Below are positions 7,428 through 15,593 of a stretch of 25,765 nt of DNA, piece by piece. Where the stretch lies: positions 1 through 25,765 of the forward strand of contig URRJ01000008.1 of NCBI GenBank assembly GCA_900550205.1. Direction: 5' to 3'. The notes under the pieces are model-generated. The model was not told the DNA's origin. It did not search any database and worked only from the letters and a program-made list of their open reading frames with translations. The translations under genes were made by a program, and so were the position numbers. The stretch's first letter is position 1, and the number at the start of each line of letters is the position of its first letter. Source of the stretch: an uncultured Collinsella sp. (GTDB lineage Bacteria; Actinomycetota; Coriobacteriia; Coriobacteriales; Coriobacteriaceae).

Positions 7428-7928
7428 ATGAAGATCGTAGTGAGCGCCTGCTTGATAGGCGAGAGCTGCAAGTATAACGGACTCGATAACTACCATCGCG
7501 AGCTGGTCGAAGCGTGCGAACGCACGGGGACCGAGGTCCTGTTGGTATGCCCTGAGGTTTTTGGTGGCTTGCCCACGCCGCGCAAGCCGTCCGAGATTGT
7601 TAACGGCGAGGTTCGCACCTGCGAGGGCATCTCGGTCGATCGCGAGTATCGCCTTGGTGCCCAACGAGCGCTCGACATGTGCGAGCAAGCGGGCGGGCCG
7701 GAAGAGATCGCTGCGTGCATCCTGCAGGACCGTAGTCCCTCGTGCGGTGCGGGCCGCATCTACGACGGAACATTCAGCGGTACCCTCACGGTGGGCAATG
7801 GCGTCTTCGTTGATTTACTGCTCCGCCACGGTTATCGCGTGATCCCGGCTAGCGAGTTCGACCCCAGCATGTTTGAGCAAAAAAAACCACTACAAGGGTG
7901 TTGCTCCCTTGTGGTGGTTTTGGGCTAG
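7428..7928 (+). CDS. DUF523 family protein
   Basis: A small cytosolic protein of unknown function, 166 residues. Family features are the N-terminal VSACLIGESCKYNG, LLVCPEVFGGLPTPRKPSEI, and DRSPSCGAGRIYDGTFSGTLTVG split by a short insert. The recurring cysteines (8, 14, 41, 106) suggest a bound metal or cluster, which is inference. The ATG at 7428 has GGGGGAG eight bases upstream. The last fourteen or so residues (PLQGCCSLVVVLG) are encoded by the terminator hairpin at 7883-7921 and are not family-like; the stop codon lies beyond the hairpin. A run of eight A's just before this could be a site of slippage. The gene ends two bases from the stop of the convergent dehydrogenase gene. Confidence 0.85.
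   Translation: MKIVVSACLIGESCKYNGLDNYHRELVEACERTGTEVLLVCPEVFGGLPTPRKPSEIVNGEVRTCEGISVDREYRLGAQRALDMCEQAGGPEEIAACILQDRSPSCGAGRIYDGTFSGTLTVGNGVFVDLLLRHGYRVIPASEFDPSMFEQKKPLQGCCSLVVVLG
7883..7921. terminator. bidirectional terminator inside the DUF523 frame
   Basis: AAAACCACTACAAGGG (7883-7898) and CCCTTGTGGTGGTTTT (7906-7921) form a 16-bp stem (one mismatch or G-U pair) around TGTTGCT. Read on the minus strand, the stem is followed by eight T's, a strong terminator for the dehydrogenase gene. Read on the plus strand only four T's end the stem. The stem closely resembles that of the terminator at 15523-15564. Confidence 0.8.
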
Positions 7929-7930
7929 GC

Positions 7931-9013
7931 CTAGAGCGTGTGGCCGTAGGCGTTGGCGGCCTTGATGGCGGCGGCGAATTTTTCGTCGGTGAAGGGCTCC
8001 GGGTTGCCTTGCTTCCACTCGTTGGTGGCGTGCGCGTGCTCGCACAGGGCAGGGATGTCGGCCTCGGAAAGCCCGACCTGCTCAAGCGTCACGGGCAGCC
8101 CCATCTGCTTGTTAAAGGCGGCGTAGCGCTCAAGGTTCTCGGTATCGCCCGTGTAGGCGAACAGCACCAGCACGCCCAGGCTCACGACCTCACCGTGCAG
8201 GTAGGATCCCTCACGCGGAATACTGCAGGTGGCGTTGTAGAATGCGTGCGCCACGCTCGAGTTGTAGTAGTAATCGTTCTGGTTGGTCAGGTTGGAGACG
8301 TAGCCCGTGTTGACCACGATGTCGAGCGCAATCTGCTTGACGGCCTCGCTCGACAGGTTCTGGCGCACGTCCTCAAGACCCTGGACGCCATAGGTAAACA
8401 GTGGCTCGGAACAGGTGTGGGCGAGCGCCAGGCCAAGACCGGCGGTGTGCTCCAGGTTGCCGGCGCTCGTGGCGTACTCGACCTCGGGCTGTTTAGACAG
8501 GGCATCGCCCACGCCGGCCCAGAAGTACTCTGCCGGTGCCTCGGCGATGATCTTGGGGTTGATGAAGATGTGCGCCGGTCTGTTGGGGTACGAATAGCCC
8601 TCGAGCGAGCCGTCGTCGTTATACACGACGGCAATGGCGGTCGCGGCCGAGCAGTTGGAGCAGATCGTCGGCACCGTAAAGACGATCTTCTTGAGCTCGA
8701 TAGCTGCGGTCTTCACGGTGTCGAGCGCCTTGCCGCCGCCGCATGCGATAAGCACGTCGGCTTCCTGGCAGGCAGGGGAGTTTACGACCTTGGCGATATT
8801 TGCGCGCGTACTGTTGGTGCCGTAGACGCGCGTCTCCAGAATTTCGACGTCGGTACCCGCCAGCGCAGCTTCGATACCGGGAAGTGCTGCGGCCAGTGCC
8901 CGCTTGCCACCGATGATCGCGACCTTCTTCGCGCCGTACTCGGCCAGCGCGCCGGGCAGCTCGTCAAAGCAATCCTCGCCAACGGTGTAGTCGCTCATTC
9001 CAATCGTGCGCAT
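7931..9013 (-). CDS. iron-containing alcohol dehydrogenase, glycerol dehydrogenase-like
   Basis: A 360-residue NAD-dependent dehydrogenase of the GldA family, cytosolic. Visible features are the N-terminal nucleotide-binding region, the glycine-rich CGGGKALDTVK (91-101), PTICSNCSAATAIAVVY, and metal ligands expected at Asp170 (GVGDALSK), His256 (SSVAHAFYN) and His273 (YLHGEVVSLG), all present. Glycerol, a 1,2-diol or a 2-oxo acid could be the substrate; the E. coli HcxA/YbdH branch is a close-looking alternative to true glycerol dehydrogenase, and sequence alone does not decide. AGAAGG lies five bases before the ATG at 9013; a second in-frame Met is at residue 6. It has its own promoter and shares a terminator with DUF523. 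No dihydroxyacetone kinase gene is adjacent. Confidence 0.88.
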   Translation of the reverse strand: MRTIGMSDYTVGEDCFDELPGALAEYGAKKVAIIGGKRALAAALPGIEAALAGTDVEILETRVYGTNSTRANIAKVVNSPACQEADVLIACGGGKALDTVKTAAIELKKIVFTVPTICSNCSAATAIAVVYNDDGSLEGYSYPNRPAHIFINPKIIAEAPAEYFWAGVGDALSKQPEVEYATSAGNLEHTAGLGLALAHTCSEPLFTYGVQGLEDVRQNLSSEAVKQIALDIVVNTGYVSNLTNQNDYYYNSSVAHAFYNATCSIPREGSYLHGEVVSLGVLVLFAYTGDTENLERYAAFNKQMGLPVTLEQVGLSEADIPALCEHAHATNEWKQGNPEPFTDEKFAAAIKAANAYGHTL

Positions 9014-9031
9014 AGCAACCTTCTTTCGTTC

Positions 9032-9061
9032 GATAAAGTGCTTTCAGGTATTTTGCTCCAA
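9032..9061 (-). promoter_or_regulatory. promoter of the GldA-family dehydrogenase gene
   Basis: On the minus strand TTGGAG (9061-9056) and TTTATC (9037-9032) are 18 bases apart, ending 18 bases before the start codon. Confidence 0.45.
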
Positions 9062-9114
9062 GAGAAGGTCCACAGCCGCGAGAAATTTCGATCGTATAAA
9101 ACCAGTGTTGAGGG

Positions 9115-9143
9115 TTTTTCGCCGGCGCGGAACGTGCTAGCAT
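9115..9143 (+). promoter_or_regulatory. promoter of the ileS T-box leader
   Basis: An extended -10, TGCTAGCAT (9135-9143), lies 17 bases after TTTTTC (9115-9120). Transcription would start near 9150, just ahead of the T-box stem I. Confidence 0.5.
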
Positions 9144-9149
9144 ACACCG

Positions 9150-9455
9150 CATGAGCGTTGATGGGGACGAGTAGTCGGCCGTCCGCATGCTACAGAGAGC
9201 GGGGAGCGCTGAGAACCCGTGCATGCGACCGATGAAAATCACCCCGGAGCTGCGGTCCCAACGGACGCGCCGCACAGGCACGTCTTAGTAGATATCGCCG
9301 AGATGGTCGTCGATACAGATCAGCCGAGTAACGGATGCGAGCGCGCGGCGACGCGGGCGAGGGCATCTAAGCTGGGTGGTTAAGCGAAGAGCTTTTGCGG
9401 GCGTACGGCCCGTTTTGTGGCGCTTCGTCCCAGCTTGTAGGGACGGGCGCTTTTT
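9150..9455 (+). promoter_or_regulatory. isoleucine T-box riboswitch leader of ileS
   Basis: Senses uncharged tRNA-Ile and controls ileS by transcription attenuation. Stem I is closed by GGGAC (9164-9168) with GTCCC (9255-9259). It contains the GAGTA bulge, AGAGAGCGGGG, and the specifier region GAAAATCACCCCGGAGCTG with specifier ATC at 9238-9240 followed by a purine. The antiterminator pairs AAGCTGGG (9369-9376) with CCCAGCTT (9429-9436), then has a seven-base bulge TGGTTAA (9377-9383), then GCGAAG (9384-9389) with CTTCGT (9423-9428). TGGT can pair with an ACCA tRNA end. The usual bulge is TGGNACC, so the last three bases are unusual. The competing terminator is listed separately. Many actinobacterial ileS T-boxes control translation; this one looks transcriptional. 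Confidence 0.9.
9420..9455 (+). terminator. T-box attenuator terminator before ileS
   Basis: GCGCTTCGTCCC (9420-9431) and GGGACGGGCGC (9440-9450) form a stem with a small internal irregularity around AGCTTGTA, followed by TTTTT (9451-9455). It shares CTTCGTCCC with the antiterminator, so the two structures exclude each other. Confidence 0.85.
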
Positions 9456-9498
9456 GGTGCCCTACGGGCGTGCGCGCCCACGACATGAAAGGGGTACC

Positions 9499-12300
9499 GT
9501 GGCAAACGAGTACAAGCAGACGATGAATCTGCCCAAAACCGGATTTCCCATGCGTGCCGGTCTTTCCAAGTCCGAGCCCAAGCGACTCAAGGACTGGCAG
9601 GACAACAAGGTCTACGAGCAGGTTCTGAAGAAGAACGAGGGTCACAAGAAGTTCGTGCTGCACGACGGCCCTCCGTACGCCAACGGTCCGATCCACATCG
9701 GCCACGCCATGAACAAGATCTCCAAGGACATGATCAACCGTTACTGGATGATGCAGGGCTATGAGGTTCCCTATGTCCCCGGCTGGGACTGCCACGGCCA
9801 GCCGATCGAGCATAAGGTCGAGGAGAAGCTCGGCACCGAGAAGTTCAACCAGACCCCCACGGCCAAGATCCGTGAGCTCTGCAACGAGTTCGCTGTCGAG
9901 AACATCGAGCTTCAGAAGGCCGGTTTCCGTCGTCTGGGCGTGCTCGGCGACTGGGACAACCCCTATCTGACGCTCTATCACCAGCATGATGCCGCCGACA
10001 TCGAGGTCTTTAAGGCCATGTTCGATAAGGGCATGATCTATCGCGGCCACAAGCCGGTTCACTGGTGCAAGCACTGCCACACCGCGCTGGCCGAGGCCGA
10101 GATCGAGTACTCCGACGAGACGAGCCCCTCCATCTTCGTGCGCTTTGAGATGACCTCCAAGCCCGCCGGCCTCGAGAACTTCGACGGCCCGGTCGACTTT
10201 ATCATCTGGACGACTACGCCGTGGACCATCCCCTCCGACCAGGCCGTTTCCCTCAAGCCCGGCGCCGCCTATGTCGCCGTTGAGCACGATGGTCGTGCCG
10301 AGGTCATGCTCGAGGACCTGGCGCCCAAGTGCTGCGAGGAGTTTGGCTGGGAGTACACTCCGGTAATGGTCGACGGCAAGCCCTATGTGGTTCCCGCCGA
10401 GACTTTCCACCACATCCACTACAAGCAGCCGATCTTTGACGGCGTTGAGGGCGTGGCGCTGCTGGCCGATTACGTTGGTGTCGATGACGGTACCGGTATC
10501 GTCCACAACTCGCCCGGCCACGGCGTCGACGACTACTTTGCCTGCCTCAAGGAGGGCATCACCGACATTTGCATGCCGGTCGATGACGACGGCAAGTTCT
10601 ACACCGGTGAGGAGTTTGGCACCGGTGGTCCCTTCAGCGGTATGGATACCGATGAGGCCAACCCGCACATCATCGAGTTCCTGCGCGAGCGCGGCACCCT
10701 GGTCCTCGAGAAGAAGATCACGCACAGCTATCCGCACTGCTGGCGCTGCAAGCACCCGGTGCTTTTCCGTGCTACCGACCAGTGGTTTGTCTCGATGGAC
10801 AAGACCGGTTTGCGCGAGCAGGCTGGCAAAGAGGTCCGCGAGAACGTCAAGTGGTATCCGGCCCACGCGGCCAATCGCATTGGCGCCATGGTCGAGCAGC
10901 GTCCCGACTGGTGCATCAGCCGTCAGCGCAACTGGGGCGTGCCTATCCCCAGCTACACCTGCGCCGACTGCGGCGAGAAGGTCATGAACGACGCCACGCT
11001 CGACGCCGTTATCAAGCTCTTCCACGAGAAGGGCTCCGACGCCTGGTTCACCGACGCTCCCGAGAGCTACCTGGGCGAGGCCTGCGTCTGCCCCAAGTGC
11101 GGCGGCCATCACCTCAAGGCCGATAAGGACATCCTCGACGTGTGGTGGGACTCCGGCGTTTCCTGGAAGGCCGTCTGTGAGTATCGCCCCGAGCTTGAGT
11201 ACCCGGCGGACGTGTACCTCGAGGGCTCCGACCAGCACCGTGGTTGGTTCCAGAGCTCGCTGCTTACCTCGGTGGGTGCCAACGGCCATGCTCCGTACAA
11301 GGCGGTCGTTTCGCAGGGCTTCACGCTCGATGGCCAAGGCCGCAAGATGTCCAAGTCGCTCGGCAACGTCATCGACCCTAATAAGGTCTGCGACGAGATG
11401 GGCGCCGACATCATCCGCCTGTGGGTTGCCTCCGTCGACACCAGCTCCGATGTTTCCATCGACCACGAGATTCTCGCTCGTACGTCCGATGCCTACCGTC
11501 GCTTCCGTAACACGTTGCGCTTCCTGCTCTCCGAGCTCGAGGGTCAGTTTGAGCCCGAGACCGATGGCGTTGCCTTTGCCGACCTGTTGCCGCTCGACAA
11601 GCTTATGGTTGCCCGCCTGACCCAGGTCCAGGCCGAGGTCGACGATGCCTACTCTTGCTACGAGTTCCCGCGCGCCTACCGTGCGCTTTACGACTTCGTG
11701 GTTACCGAGCTCTCCAATGTGTATCTCGATGCCCTGAAGGACCGTCTGTACTGCGACAAGCCCGGCTCGCTCGAGCGCCGCAGCGCCCAGACCGTGCTGG
11801 CCGAGCTCTTCTCGATGCTCATGCGCGACTTGCAGCCGATCCTGTCCTACACGGTCGACGAGGCCATGGCCTATGCGCCCGCCGGCTGCGTCGATCATCA
11901 GAAGTACGCCGCGCTGCTCGATTGGTACAAATCGCCCATCACGGTCGACGAGGCCAATGAGTTTGAGGGTGTGCTCGAGGCTTCTCTCGAGCTCCGTAGC
12001 GCTGTGACCAAGGCCCTTGAGGATGCCCGCTCCGCCGGCACCTTCACCAAGAGTCAGCAGGTCCGCGTCAAGGCGGTCGTTCCCGCCGAGATGTATGCGC
12101 TGCTGACCGGCGACAAGGCCGTCGACCTGGCCGAGTTCTACATCGTCTCCGATGTTGAACTGACCCAGGGCGAGGAGCTCTCCGTTGCCATTGAGGCTGC
12201 CGAGGGCGAGTGCTGCGACCGTTGCTGGAACTATCGCACCACCGTCGGCGAGTATAACGGCCACGCGCATATTTGCGAGAGGTGTGCGAATGCCCTTTAA
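9499..12300 (+). CDS. ileS: isoleucyl-tRNA synthetase
   Basis: Charges tRNA-Ile with isoleucine. The product is 933 residues, the normal bacterial length. It has the class I signature HIGH at 66-69 (GPIHIGHAMNK), the connective editing domain (WTTTPWTIPSDQA and later GVDDGTGIVHNSPGHG), the second signature KMSKS at 616-620, an anticodon-binding domain and a C-terminal zinc finger with four cysteines (CCDRCWNYR and CERC). This is the bacterial type usually sensitive to mupirocin. The start is GTG 9499 after AAAGGGG with four bases between; upstream in-frame codons lie in the T-box and are not coding. Codon use is strongly C-ending, like ftsH and alaS, suggesting high expression. Confidence 0.98.
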   Translation: MANEYKQTMNLPKTGFPMRAGLSKSEPKRLKDWQDNKVYEQVLKKNEGHKKFVLHDGPPYANGPIHIGHAMNKISKDMINRYWMMQGYEVPYVPGWDCHGQPIEHKVEEKLGTEKFNQTPTAKIRELCNEFAVENIELQKAGFRRLGVLGDWDNPYLTLYHQHDAADIEVFKAMFDKGMIYRGHKPVHWCKHCHTALAEAEIEYSDETSPSIFVRFEMTSKPAGLENFDGPVDFIIWTTTPWTIPSDQAVSLKPGAAYVAVEHDGRAEVMLEDLAPKCCEEFGWEYTPVMVDGKPYVVPAETFHHIHYKQPIFDGVEGVALLADYVGVDDGTGIVHNSPGHGVDDYFACLKEGITDICMPVDDDGKFYTGEEFGTGGPFSGMDTDEANPHIIEFLRERGTLVLEKKITHSYPHCWRCKHPVLFRATDQWFVSMDKTGLREQAGKEVRENVKWYPAHAANRIGAMVEQRPDWCISRQRNWGVPIPSYTCADCGEKVMNDATLDAVIKLFHEKGSDAWFTDAPESYLGEACVCPKCGGHHLKADKDILDVWWDSGVSWKAVCEYRPELEYPADVYLEGSDQHRGWFQSSLLTSVGANGHAPYKAVVSQGFTLDGQGRKMSKSLGNVIDPNKVCDEMGADIIRLWVASVDTSSDVSIDHEILARTSDAYRRFRNTLRFLLSELEGQFEPETDGVAFADLLPLDKLMVARLTQVQAEVDDAYSCYEFPRAYRALYDFVVTELSNVYLDALKDRLYCDKPGSLERRSAQTVLAELFSMLMRDLQPILSYTVDEAMAYAPAGCVDHQKYAALLDWYKSPITVDEANEFEGVLEASLELRSAVTKALEDARSAGTFTKSQQVRVKAVVPAEMYALLTGDKAVDLAEFYIVSDVELTQGEELSVAIEAAEGECCDRCWNYRTTVGEYNGHAHICERCANAL

Positions 12301-12371
12301 GGCACGGTAACTCGGCATTTTAGTTATAGGGAGAATTTGGACGCCTTCGGCCCATTTGCCCCGCTGAATAT

Positions 12372-12410
12372 AAGCGGCATTCTGTTTTTCGGAATGCCGC
12401 TTTCGTTTTT
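12372..12410 (+). terminator. terminator after ileS
   Basis: AAGCGGCATTC (12372-12382) pairs perfectly with GAATGCCGCTT (12392-12402) around a nine-base loop, followed by TCGTTTTT. It separates ileS from lspA. Confidence 0.85.
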
Positions 12411-12522
12411 AGCTGGTTATTTCACTTGTGTTGGTGGATATGTCGTGCGCTCTGCGTGTGGCAATATAAGATGGTTACTTGCGTTAAACGTAATTCGATG
12501 TTCTTGAGGGTAGGGGATTTCT

Positions 12523-13122
12523 TTGGGTCGTTCTGCGGATATGACGCCGCCTTTGCGTTGGCGGTTGGGTGTTGCTGGTGGCGTGGCGTTGGCCGTGCTG
12601 CTTGTTGACCAGCTGACCAAGCTTGCGGTTCGTGTCGTGGGCGATGCTCTGCATGTGACTGTTATCCCCGGTGTGATCGACTTCCTTTTCGTGCGCAACA
12701 TCGGTGCTGCCTTTAGCATGGGCGAGGGCCATGGCATAGCGTTTGCCGTACTGGCGCTTGCGGTTATTGTCGCCATCGCCGTGTACCTGGTTCGCGCGCC
12801 CCAACTCGCTCGCCTGGAGGTCGTGGGCATGGCGATGGTTGCGGGCGGTGCTATCGGCAACGCGATCGATCGCTTAGCTATGGGCTTTGTGACTGATTTT
12901 ATTGCCACTACCTTCATTGATTTCCCCGTCTTTAATGTTGCGGACATCGGTATTACCGTGGGTGTCGTGCTCGCCCTCGTTGGTTACATGTTCTTGAGTC
13001 CCGCCGCTCGCGAGGTCGATGCGACCGCCGAGCTCAACGCCCGTGACGAAGCCCGCGCTAAGCGCAAGGCCCAGCAACGTGGGGAGCGTGCCCGCAAGAT
13101 TCGCGAAAGGAATGAGCGCTAA
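12523..13122 (+). CDS. lspA: lipoprotein signal peptidase (signal peptidase II)
   Basis: An inner-membrane aspartyl protease that removes signal peptides from prolipoproteins after lipid attachment. The 199-residue product has four hydrophobic segments and family motifs VRNIGAAFSM (57-66), GGAIGNAIDRL with catalytic Asp116, and FNVADIGI with catalytic Asp141. After residue 158 there is a charged, Arg/Lys-rich extension of about forty residues, longer than most LspA tails. The TTG at 12523 has AGGGGA five bases upstream; ATG 12541 is in frame but lacks a ribosome site. A possible -10 (TATAAG, 12465-12470) lies upstream without a clear -35. The stop codon overlaps the rluD start (TAATG). Confidence 0.95.
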   Translation: MGRSADMTPPLRWRLGVAGGVALAVLLVDQLTKLAVRVVGDALHVTVIPGVIDFLFVRNIGAAFSMGEGHGIAFAVLALAVIVAIAVYLVRAPQLARLEVVGMAMVAGGAIGNAIDRLAMGFVTDFIATTFIDFPVFNVADIGITVGVVLALVGYMFLSPAAREVDATAELNARDEARAKRKAQQRGERARKIRERNER

Positions 13123-14135
13123 TGGCCGACATCCATATTCTTGTTGCCGACGATTCTGCTGGTCAGCGGCTTGATGCCTATCTGGGCGCCAACGACGGCT
13201 GCCCCACGCGCTCTGCCTGTGCGCATCTGATTGAGGGCGGCTCCGTCGCCATCAACGGCGAGACCTGCCTGTCTAAAAAGTACGCCGTGCGTGCCGGCGA
13301 CCGTATTTCGGTCGACCTGCCCGAGCCGCACGATCCCACCGACGTGATCCCCGAGGCCATCCCGCTCGACATTCGCTATGAGGACGACTATCTCATCGTG
13401 CTCTCCAAGCAGCGTGGCTTGGTGTGCCATCCTGCCCATGGACATGAGAGCGGCACGCTTGCCAACGCCCTGGTCTATCACTGCGGTATCGACCATCTGG
13501 GCACCGTGCAGGGCGAGGACCGCCCCGGCATCGTGCATCGCCTGGATCGCGATACCTCTGGTCTTATGCTCGCGGCCAAGGACGACGACACCCAGCGTGC
13601 GCTTCAAAACCTTATCCGCACGCGTACGCTCGACCGTCGCTACATCACGCTTGTCCACGGTCATATCGCCATGGATGAGGGCACCATCAACACCGGTATC
13701 GCTCGTTCCACGCGTGACCGCGTCAAGATGGCAGTTTCGGACGATCCTTTCGCGCGCCAGGCCATTACGACCTTCAAGGTGCTCGAGCGCTTCGATTCCA
13801 CGCGCTTTGACGATGGCTATACGCTCGTCGAGTGCCATTTGTTTACGGGTCGCACGCACCAGATTCGCGTTCATATGCGCCATATCAATCACGCCTGCGT
13901 GGGCGATCCGCTGTACGGCAAATGCGATGCGCGCGCCGACCAGGGTCTGACCAGGCAATTCCTGCATTCCTGGCGCGTGGCGTTCGATCATCCGGTAACG
14001 GGGGAGCGCATCGAGTGCCGTGACGAACTGCCCTGGGATCTTGCTGCGGTTCTTGACGACCTGGCCCCGCGCTCGCTTGGCCGCACTGCCGCCGGTGACG
14101 AGATTGTTCCTCAGCTCGGCTTGCTCGAAGCCTAG
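13122..14135 (+). CDS. rluD: RluD-family pseudouridine synthase
   Basis: Converts uridines to pseudouridine in 23S rRNA, probably in the helix 69 region if it is a true RluD. The 337-residue protein has an N-terminal S4-like RNA-binding domain (about 14-75: GQRLDAYLG, CAHLIEGGSVAING) and a catalytic domain with GIVHRLDRDTSGLML, where Asp142 of HRLD is the expected catalytic residue. It also carries LVECHLFTGRTHQIRVHM and DPLYG, both family hallmarks. It is translationally coupled to lspA through a TAATG overlap, a common pairing in Gram-positive bacteria. RluD is chosen over RluA/RluC from the S4 domain and context; specificity is not certain. Confidence 0.92.
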   Translation: MADIHILVADDSAGQRLDAYLGANDGCPTRSACAHLIEGGSVAINGETCLSKKYAVRAGDRISVDLPEPHDPTDVIPEAIPLDIRYEDDYLIVLSKQRGLVCHPAHGHESGTLANALVYHCGIDHLGTVQGEDRPGIVHRLDRDTSGLMLAAKDDDTQRALQNLIRTRTLDRRYITLVHGHIAMDEGTINTGIARSTRDRVKMAVSDDPFARQAITTFKVLERFDSTRFDDGYTLVECHLFTGRTHQIRVHMRHINHACVGDPLYGKCDARADQGLTRQFLHSWRVAFDHPVTGERIECRDELPWDLAAVLDDLAPRSLGRTAAGDEIVPQLGLLEA

Positions 14136-14153
14136 TCAGTTTTAGGTGGTTTC

Positions 14154-14183
14154 TTGAACTCGGTAAGCCTGCGGTAAGATATA
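14154..14183 (+). promoter_or_regulatory. possible promoter of the GT2 glycosyltransferase gene
   Basis: TTGAAC (14154-14159) is followed by GATATA (14178-14183) at 18 bases, with TAAGAT (14175-14180) as an alternative -10 at 15 bases. The start codon is 34 bases on. Confidence 0.4.
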
Positions 14184-14217
14184 CGATTGTCTACGTTACG
14201 CGTTCCCGGGAGCCTGT

Positions 14218-15513
14218 ATGCTCGCCTTTTTACAAACCAACACGCCCATCGTGATCTTCAATCAGATTGTCGTCACGCTGCTCACGGTCTGCTTTCTGTA
14301 CCAGGTGGTCTTCTTTGTCATCGGTGCTCTTCGTGGCGAGGTCGCGCCTCCCAAGGCCAAAAAACTCCACCGCTATGCCTTCTTTATCGCGGCGCATAAC
14401 GAGGAAGCCGTGATCGCCAACCTCGTACGCTCCATCAAGGACCAGGATTATCCGTCCGAGCTCATTGAGGTCTTCGTGGTCGCCGATGCTTGCACCGACA
14501 ATACGGCACAGCTTGCGCGCGAGGCCGGTGCTATTGTTTATGAGCGCAATGACCTGGCCCGTAAGGGCAAGAGCTGGGTCATGGACTTTGGTTTCGATCG
14601 CATTCTCAACGAGTATCCCGACACGTTTGAGGGTTACTTTATCTTCGATGCCGACAACGTTATCTCCCGCGATTACGTGTCTAAGATGAACGATGCCTTT
14701 GACCAGGGCTTCCATGTGGTCACGAGCTATCGCAATTCCAAGAACTTCGGCAGCTCGTGGATCTCGGCAGCTAATGCCACTTGGTACCTGCGCGAGGCGC
14801 GCTTCCTCAACAACGCGCGTAATATCTGCAAGACGTCCTGCGCTGTCTCGGGTTCGGGCTATCTCATTTCTGCCAGCGTGATCGAGGGCATGCACGGCTG
14901 GCAGTTCCATACGCTGACCGAGGATATCCAGTTCACCACGTTCTGCGCCATTCACGGCATTCGCATCGGTTACGCACCGGCGGAGTTCTTTGACGAACAG
15001 CCCGTGACGTTTAAGGCGTCCTGGAAACAGCGCATGCGTTGGACCAAGGGCTTCTACCAGGTGTTCTTTACCTACGGTAAGCACCTGGTCAAGTCGACGT
15101 TCCGCTATCATCGCTTTGCTGCCTACGACATGTTTATGACGATCGCCCCGGGCATGCTGCTGTCCCTGATCTCCATGCTCGCTAACGTGACCTTCCTCGT
15201 CGTGGGTGGCCTTTCGCACGGCTTTTTGGCCACCGAGGTCGAGATGCAGGCTTGTGCCGCGTCGCTTATCATGACCTTCGTGATGCTGTATCAGACGTTC
15301 TTTATCCTGGCGCTACTCACAACCATCTTTGAGTACAAGCACATTCACTGCGCGCAAAAGTGGCGCTTGGTGACCAACCTGTTTACCTTCCCGATCTTTA
15401 TGTTCAGCTATATCCCCATTACGGTGGCCGCGCTGTTCCTCAAGGTCGACTGGGTTCCGACGCAGCACGCCGTAAGCGTCACCCTCGACGAAGTTATGCA
15501 GGGTGCCAAATAG
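14218..15513 (+). CDS. membrane GT2-family glycosyltransferase
   Basis: A processive-type family 2 glycosyltransferase, 431 residues. A membrane helix (about 10-37) is followed by the cytosolic GT-A domain: FFIAAHNEEAVIANLVRSI, FVVADACTDNT, the metal-binding DAD at 144-146, an acceptor-site TED at 234-236 and QRMRW at 271-275. Several membrane helices follow from about 295. This D, DxD, TED, QxxRW layout is that of cellulose/hyaluronan/poly-GlcNAc synthases and related lipid glycosyltransferases. The donor and product are unknown; a surface polysaccharide or glycolipid is likely. The start ATG has GGAG five bases upstream. It stands alone between its own promoter and a strong terminator, with no partner polysaccharide genes. 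Confidence 0.88.
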   Translation: MLAFLQTNTPIVIFNQIVVTLLTVCFLYQVVFFVIGALRGEVAPPKAKKLHRYAFFIAAHNEEAVIANLVRSIKDQDYPSELIEVFVVADACTDNTAQLAREAGAIVYERNDLARKGKSWVMDFGFDRILNEYPDTFEGYFIFDADNVISRDYVSKMNDAFDQGFHVVTSYRNSKNFGSSWISAANATWYLREARFLNNARNICKTSCAVSGSGYLISASVIEGMHGWQFHTLTEDIQFTTFCAIHGIRIGYAPAEFFDEQPVTFKASWKQRMRWTKGFYQVFFTYGKHLVKSTFRYHRFAAYDMFMTIAPGMLLSLISMLANVTFLVVGGLSHGFLATEVEMQACAASLIMTFVMLYQTFFILALLTTIFEYKHIHCAQKWRLVTNLFTFPIFMFSYIPITVAALFLKVDWVPTQHAVSVTLDEVMQGAK

Positions 15514-15522
15514 CCACCACCT

Positions 15523-15564
15523 AAACCACCACAAAGGGGACAGGCACCTTTGTGGTGGTTTTTT
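15523..15564 (+). terminator. strong terminator after the GT2 gene
   Basis: AAACCACCACAAAGG (15523-15537) pairs perfectly with CCTTTGTGGTGGTTT (15547-15561) around GGACAGGCA, ending in six T's. The loop and flanks read GGGGACAGGCACC. The stem matches the one at 7883-7921 over most of its length. Confidence 0.9.
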
Positions 15565-15593
15565 CGTTTGAACCCTAGGTTGAGGGGGTTTCG

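Noticed and set aside
9376..9498. In-frame extension of ileS upstream of the GTG start
   Set aside because: It would translate the T-box antiterminator and terminator; the GTG at 9499 has a good ribosome site and the family-like N-terminus.
9367..12318. Minus-strand open frame of almost 1,000 codons opposite ileS
   Set aside because: Shadow of ileS; no motifs, and ileS is unmistakable on the other strand.
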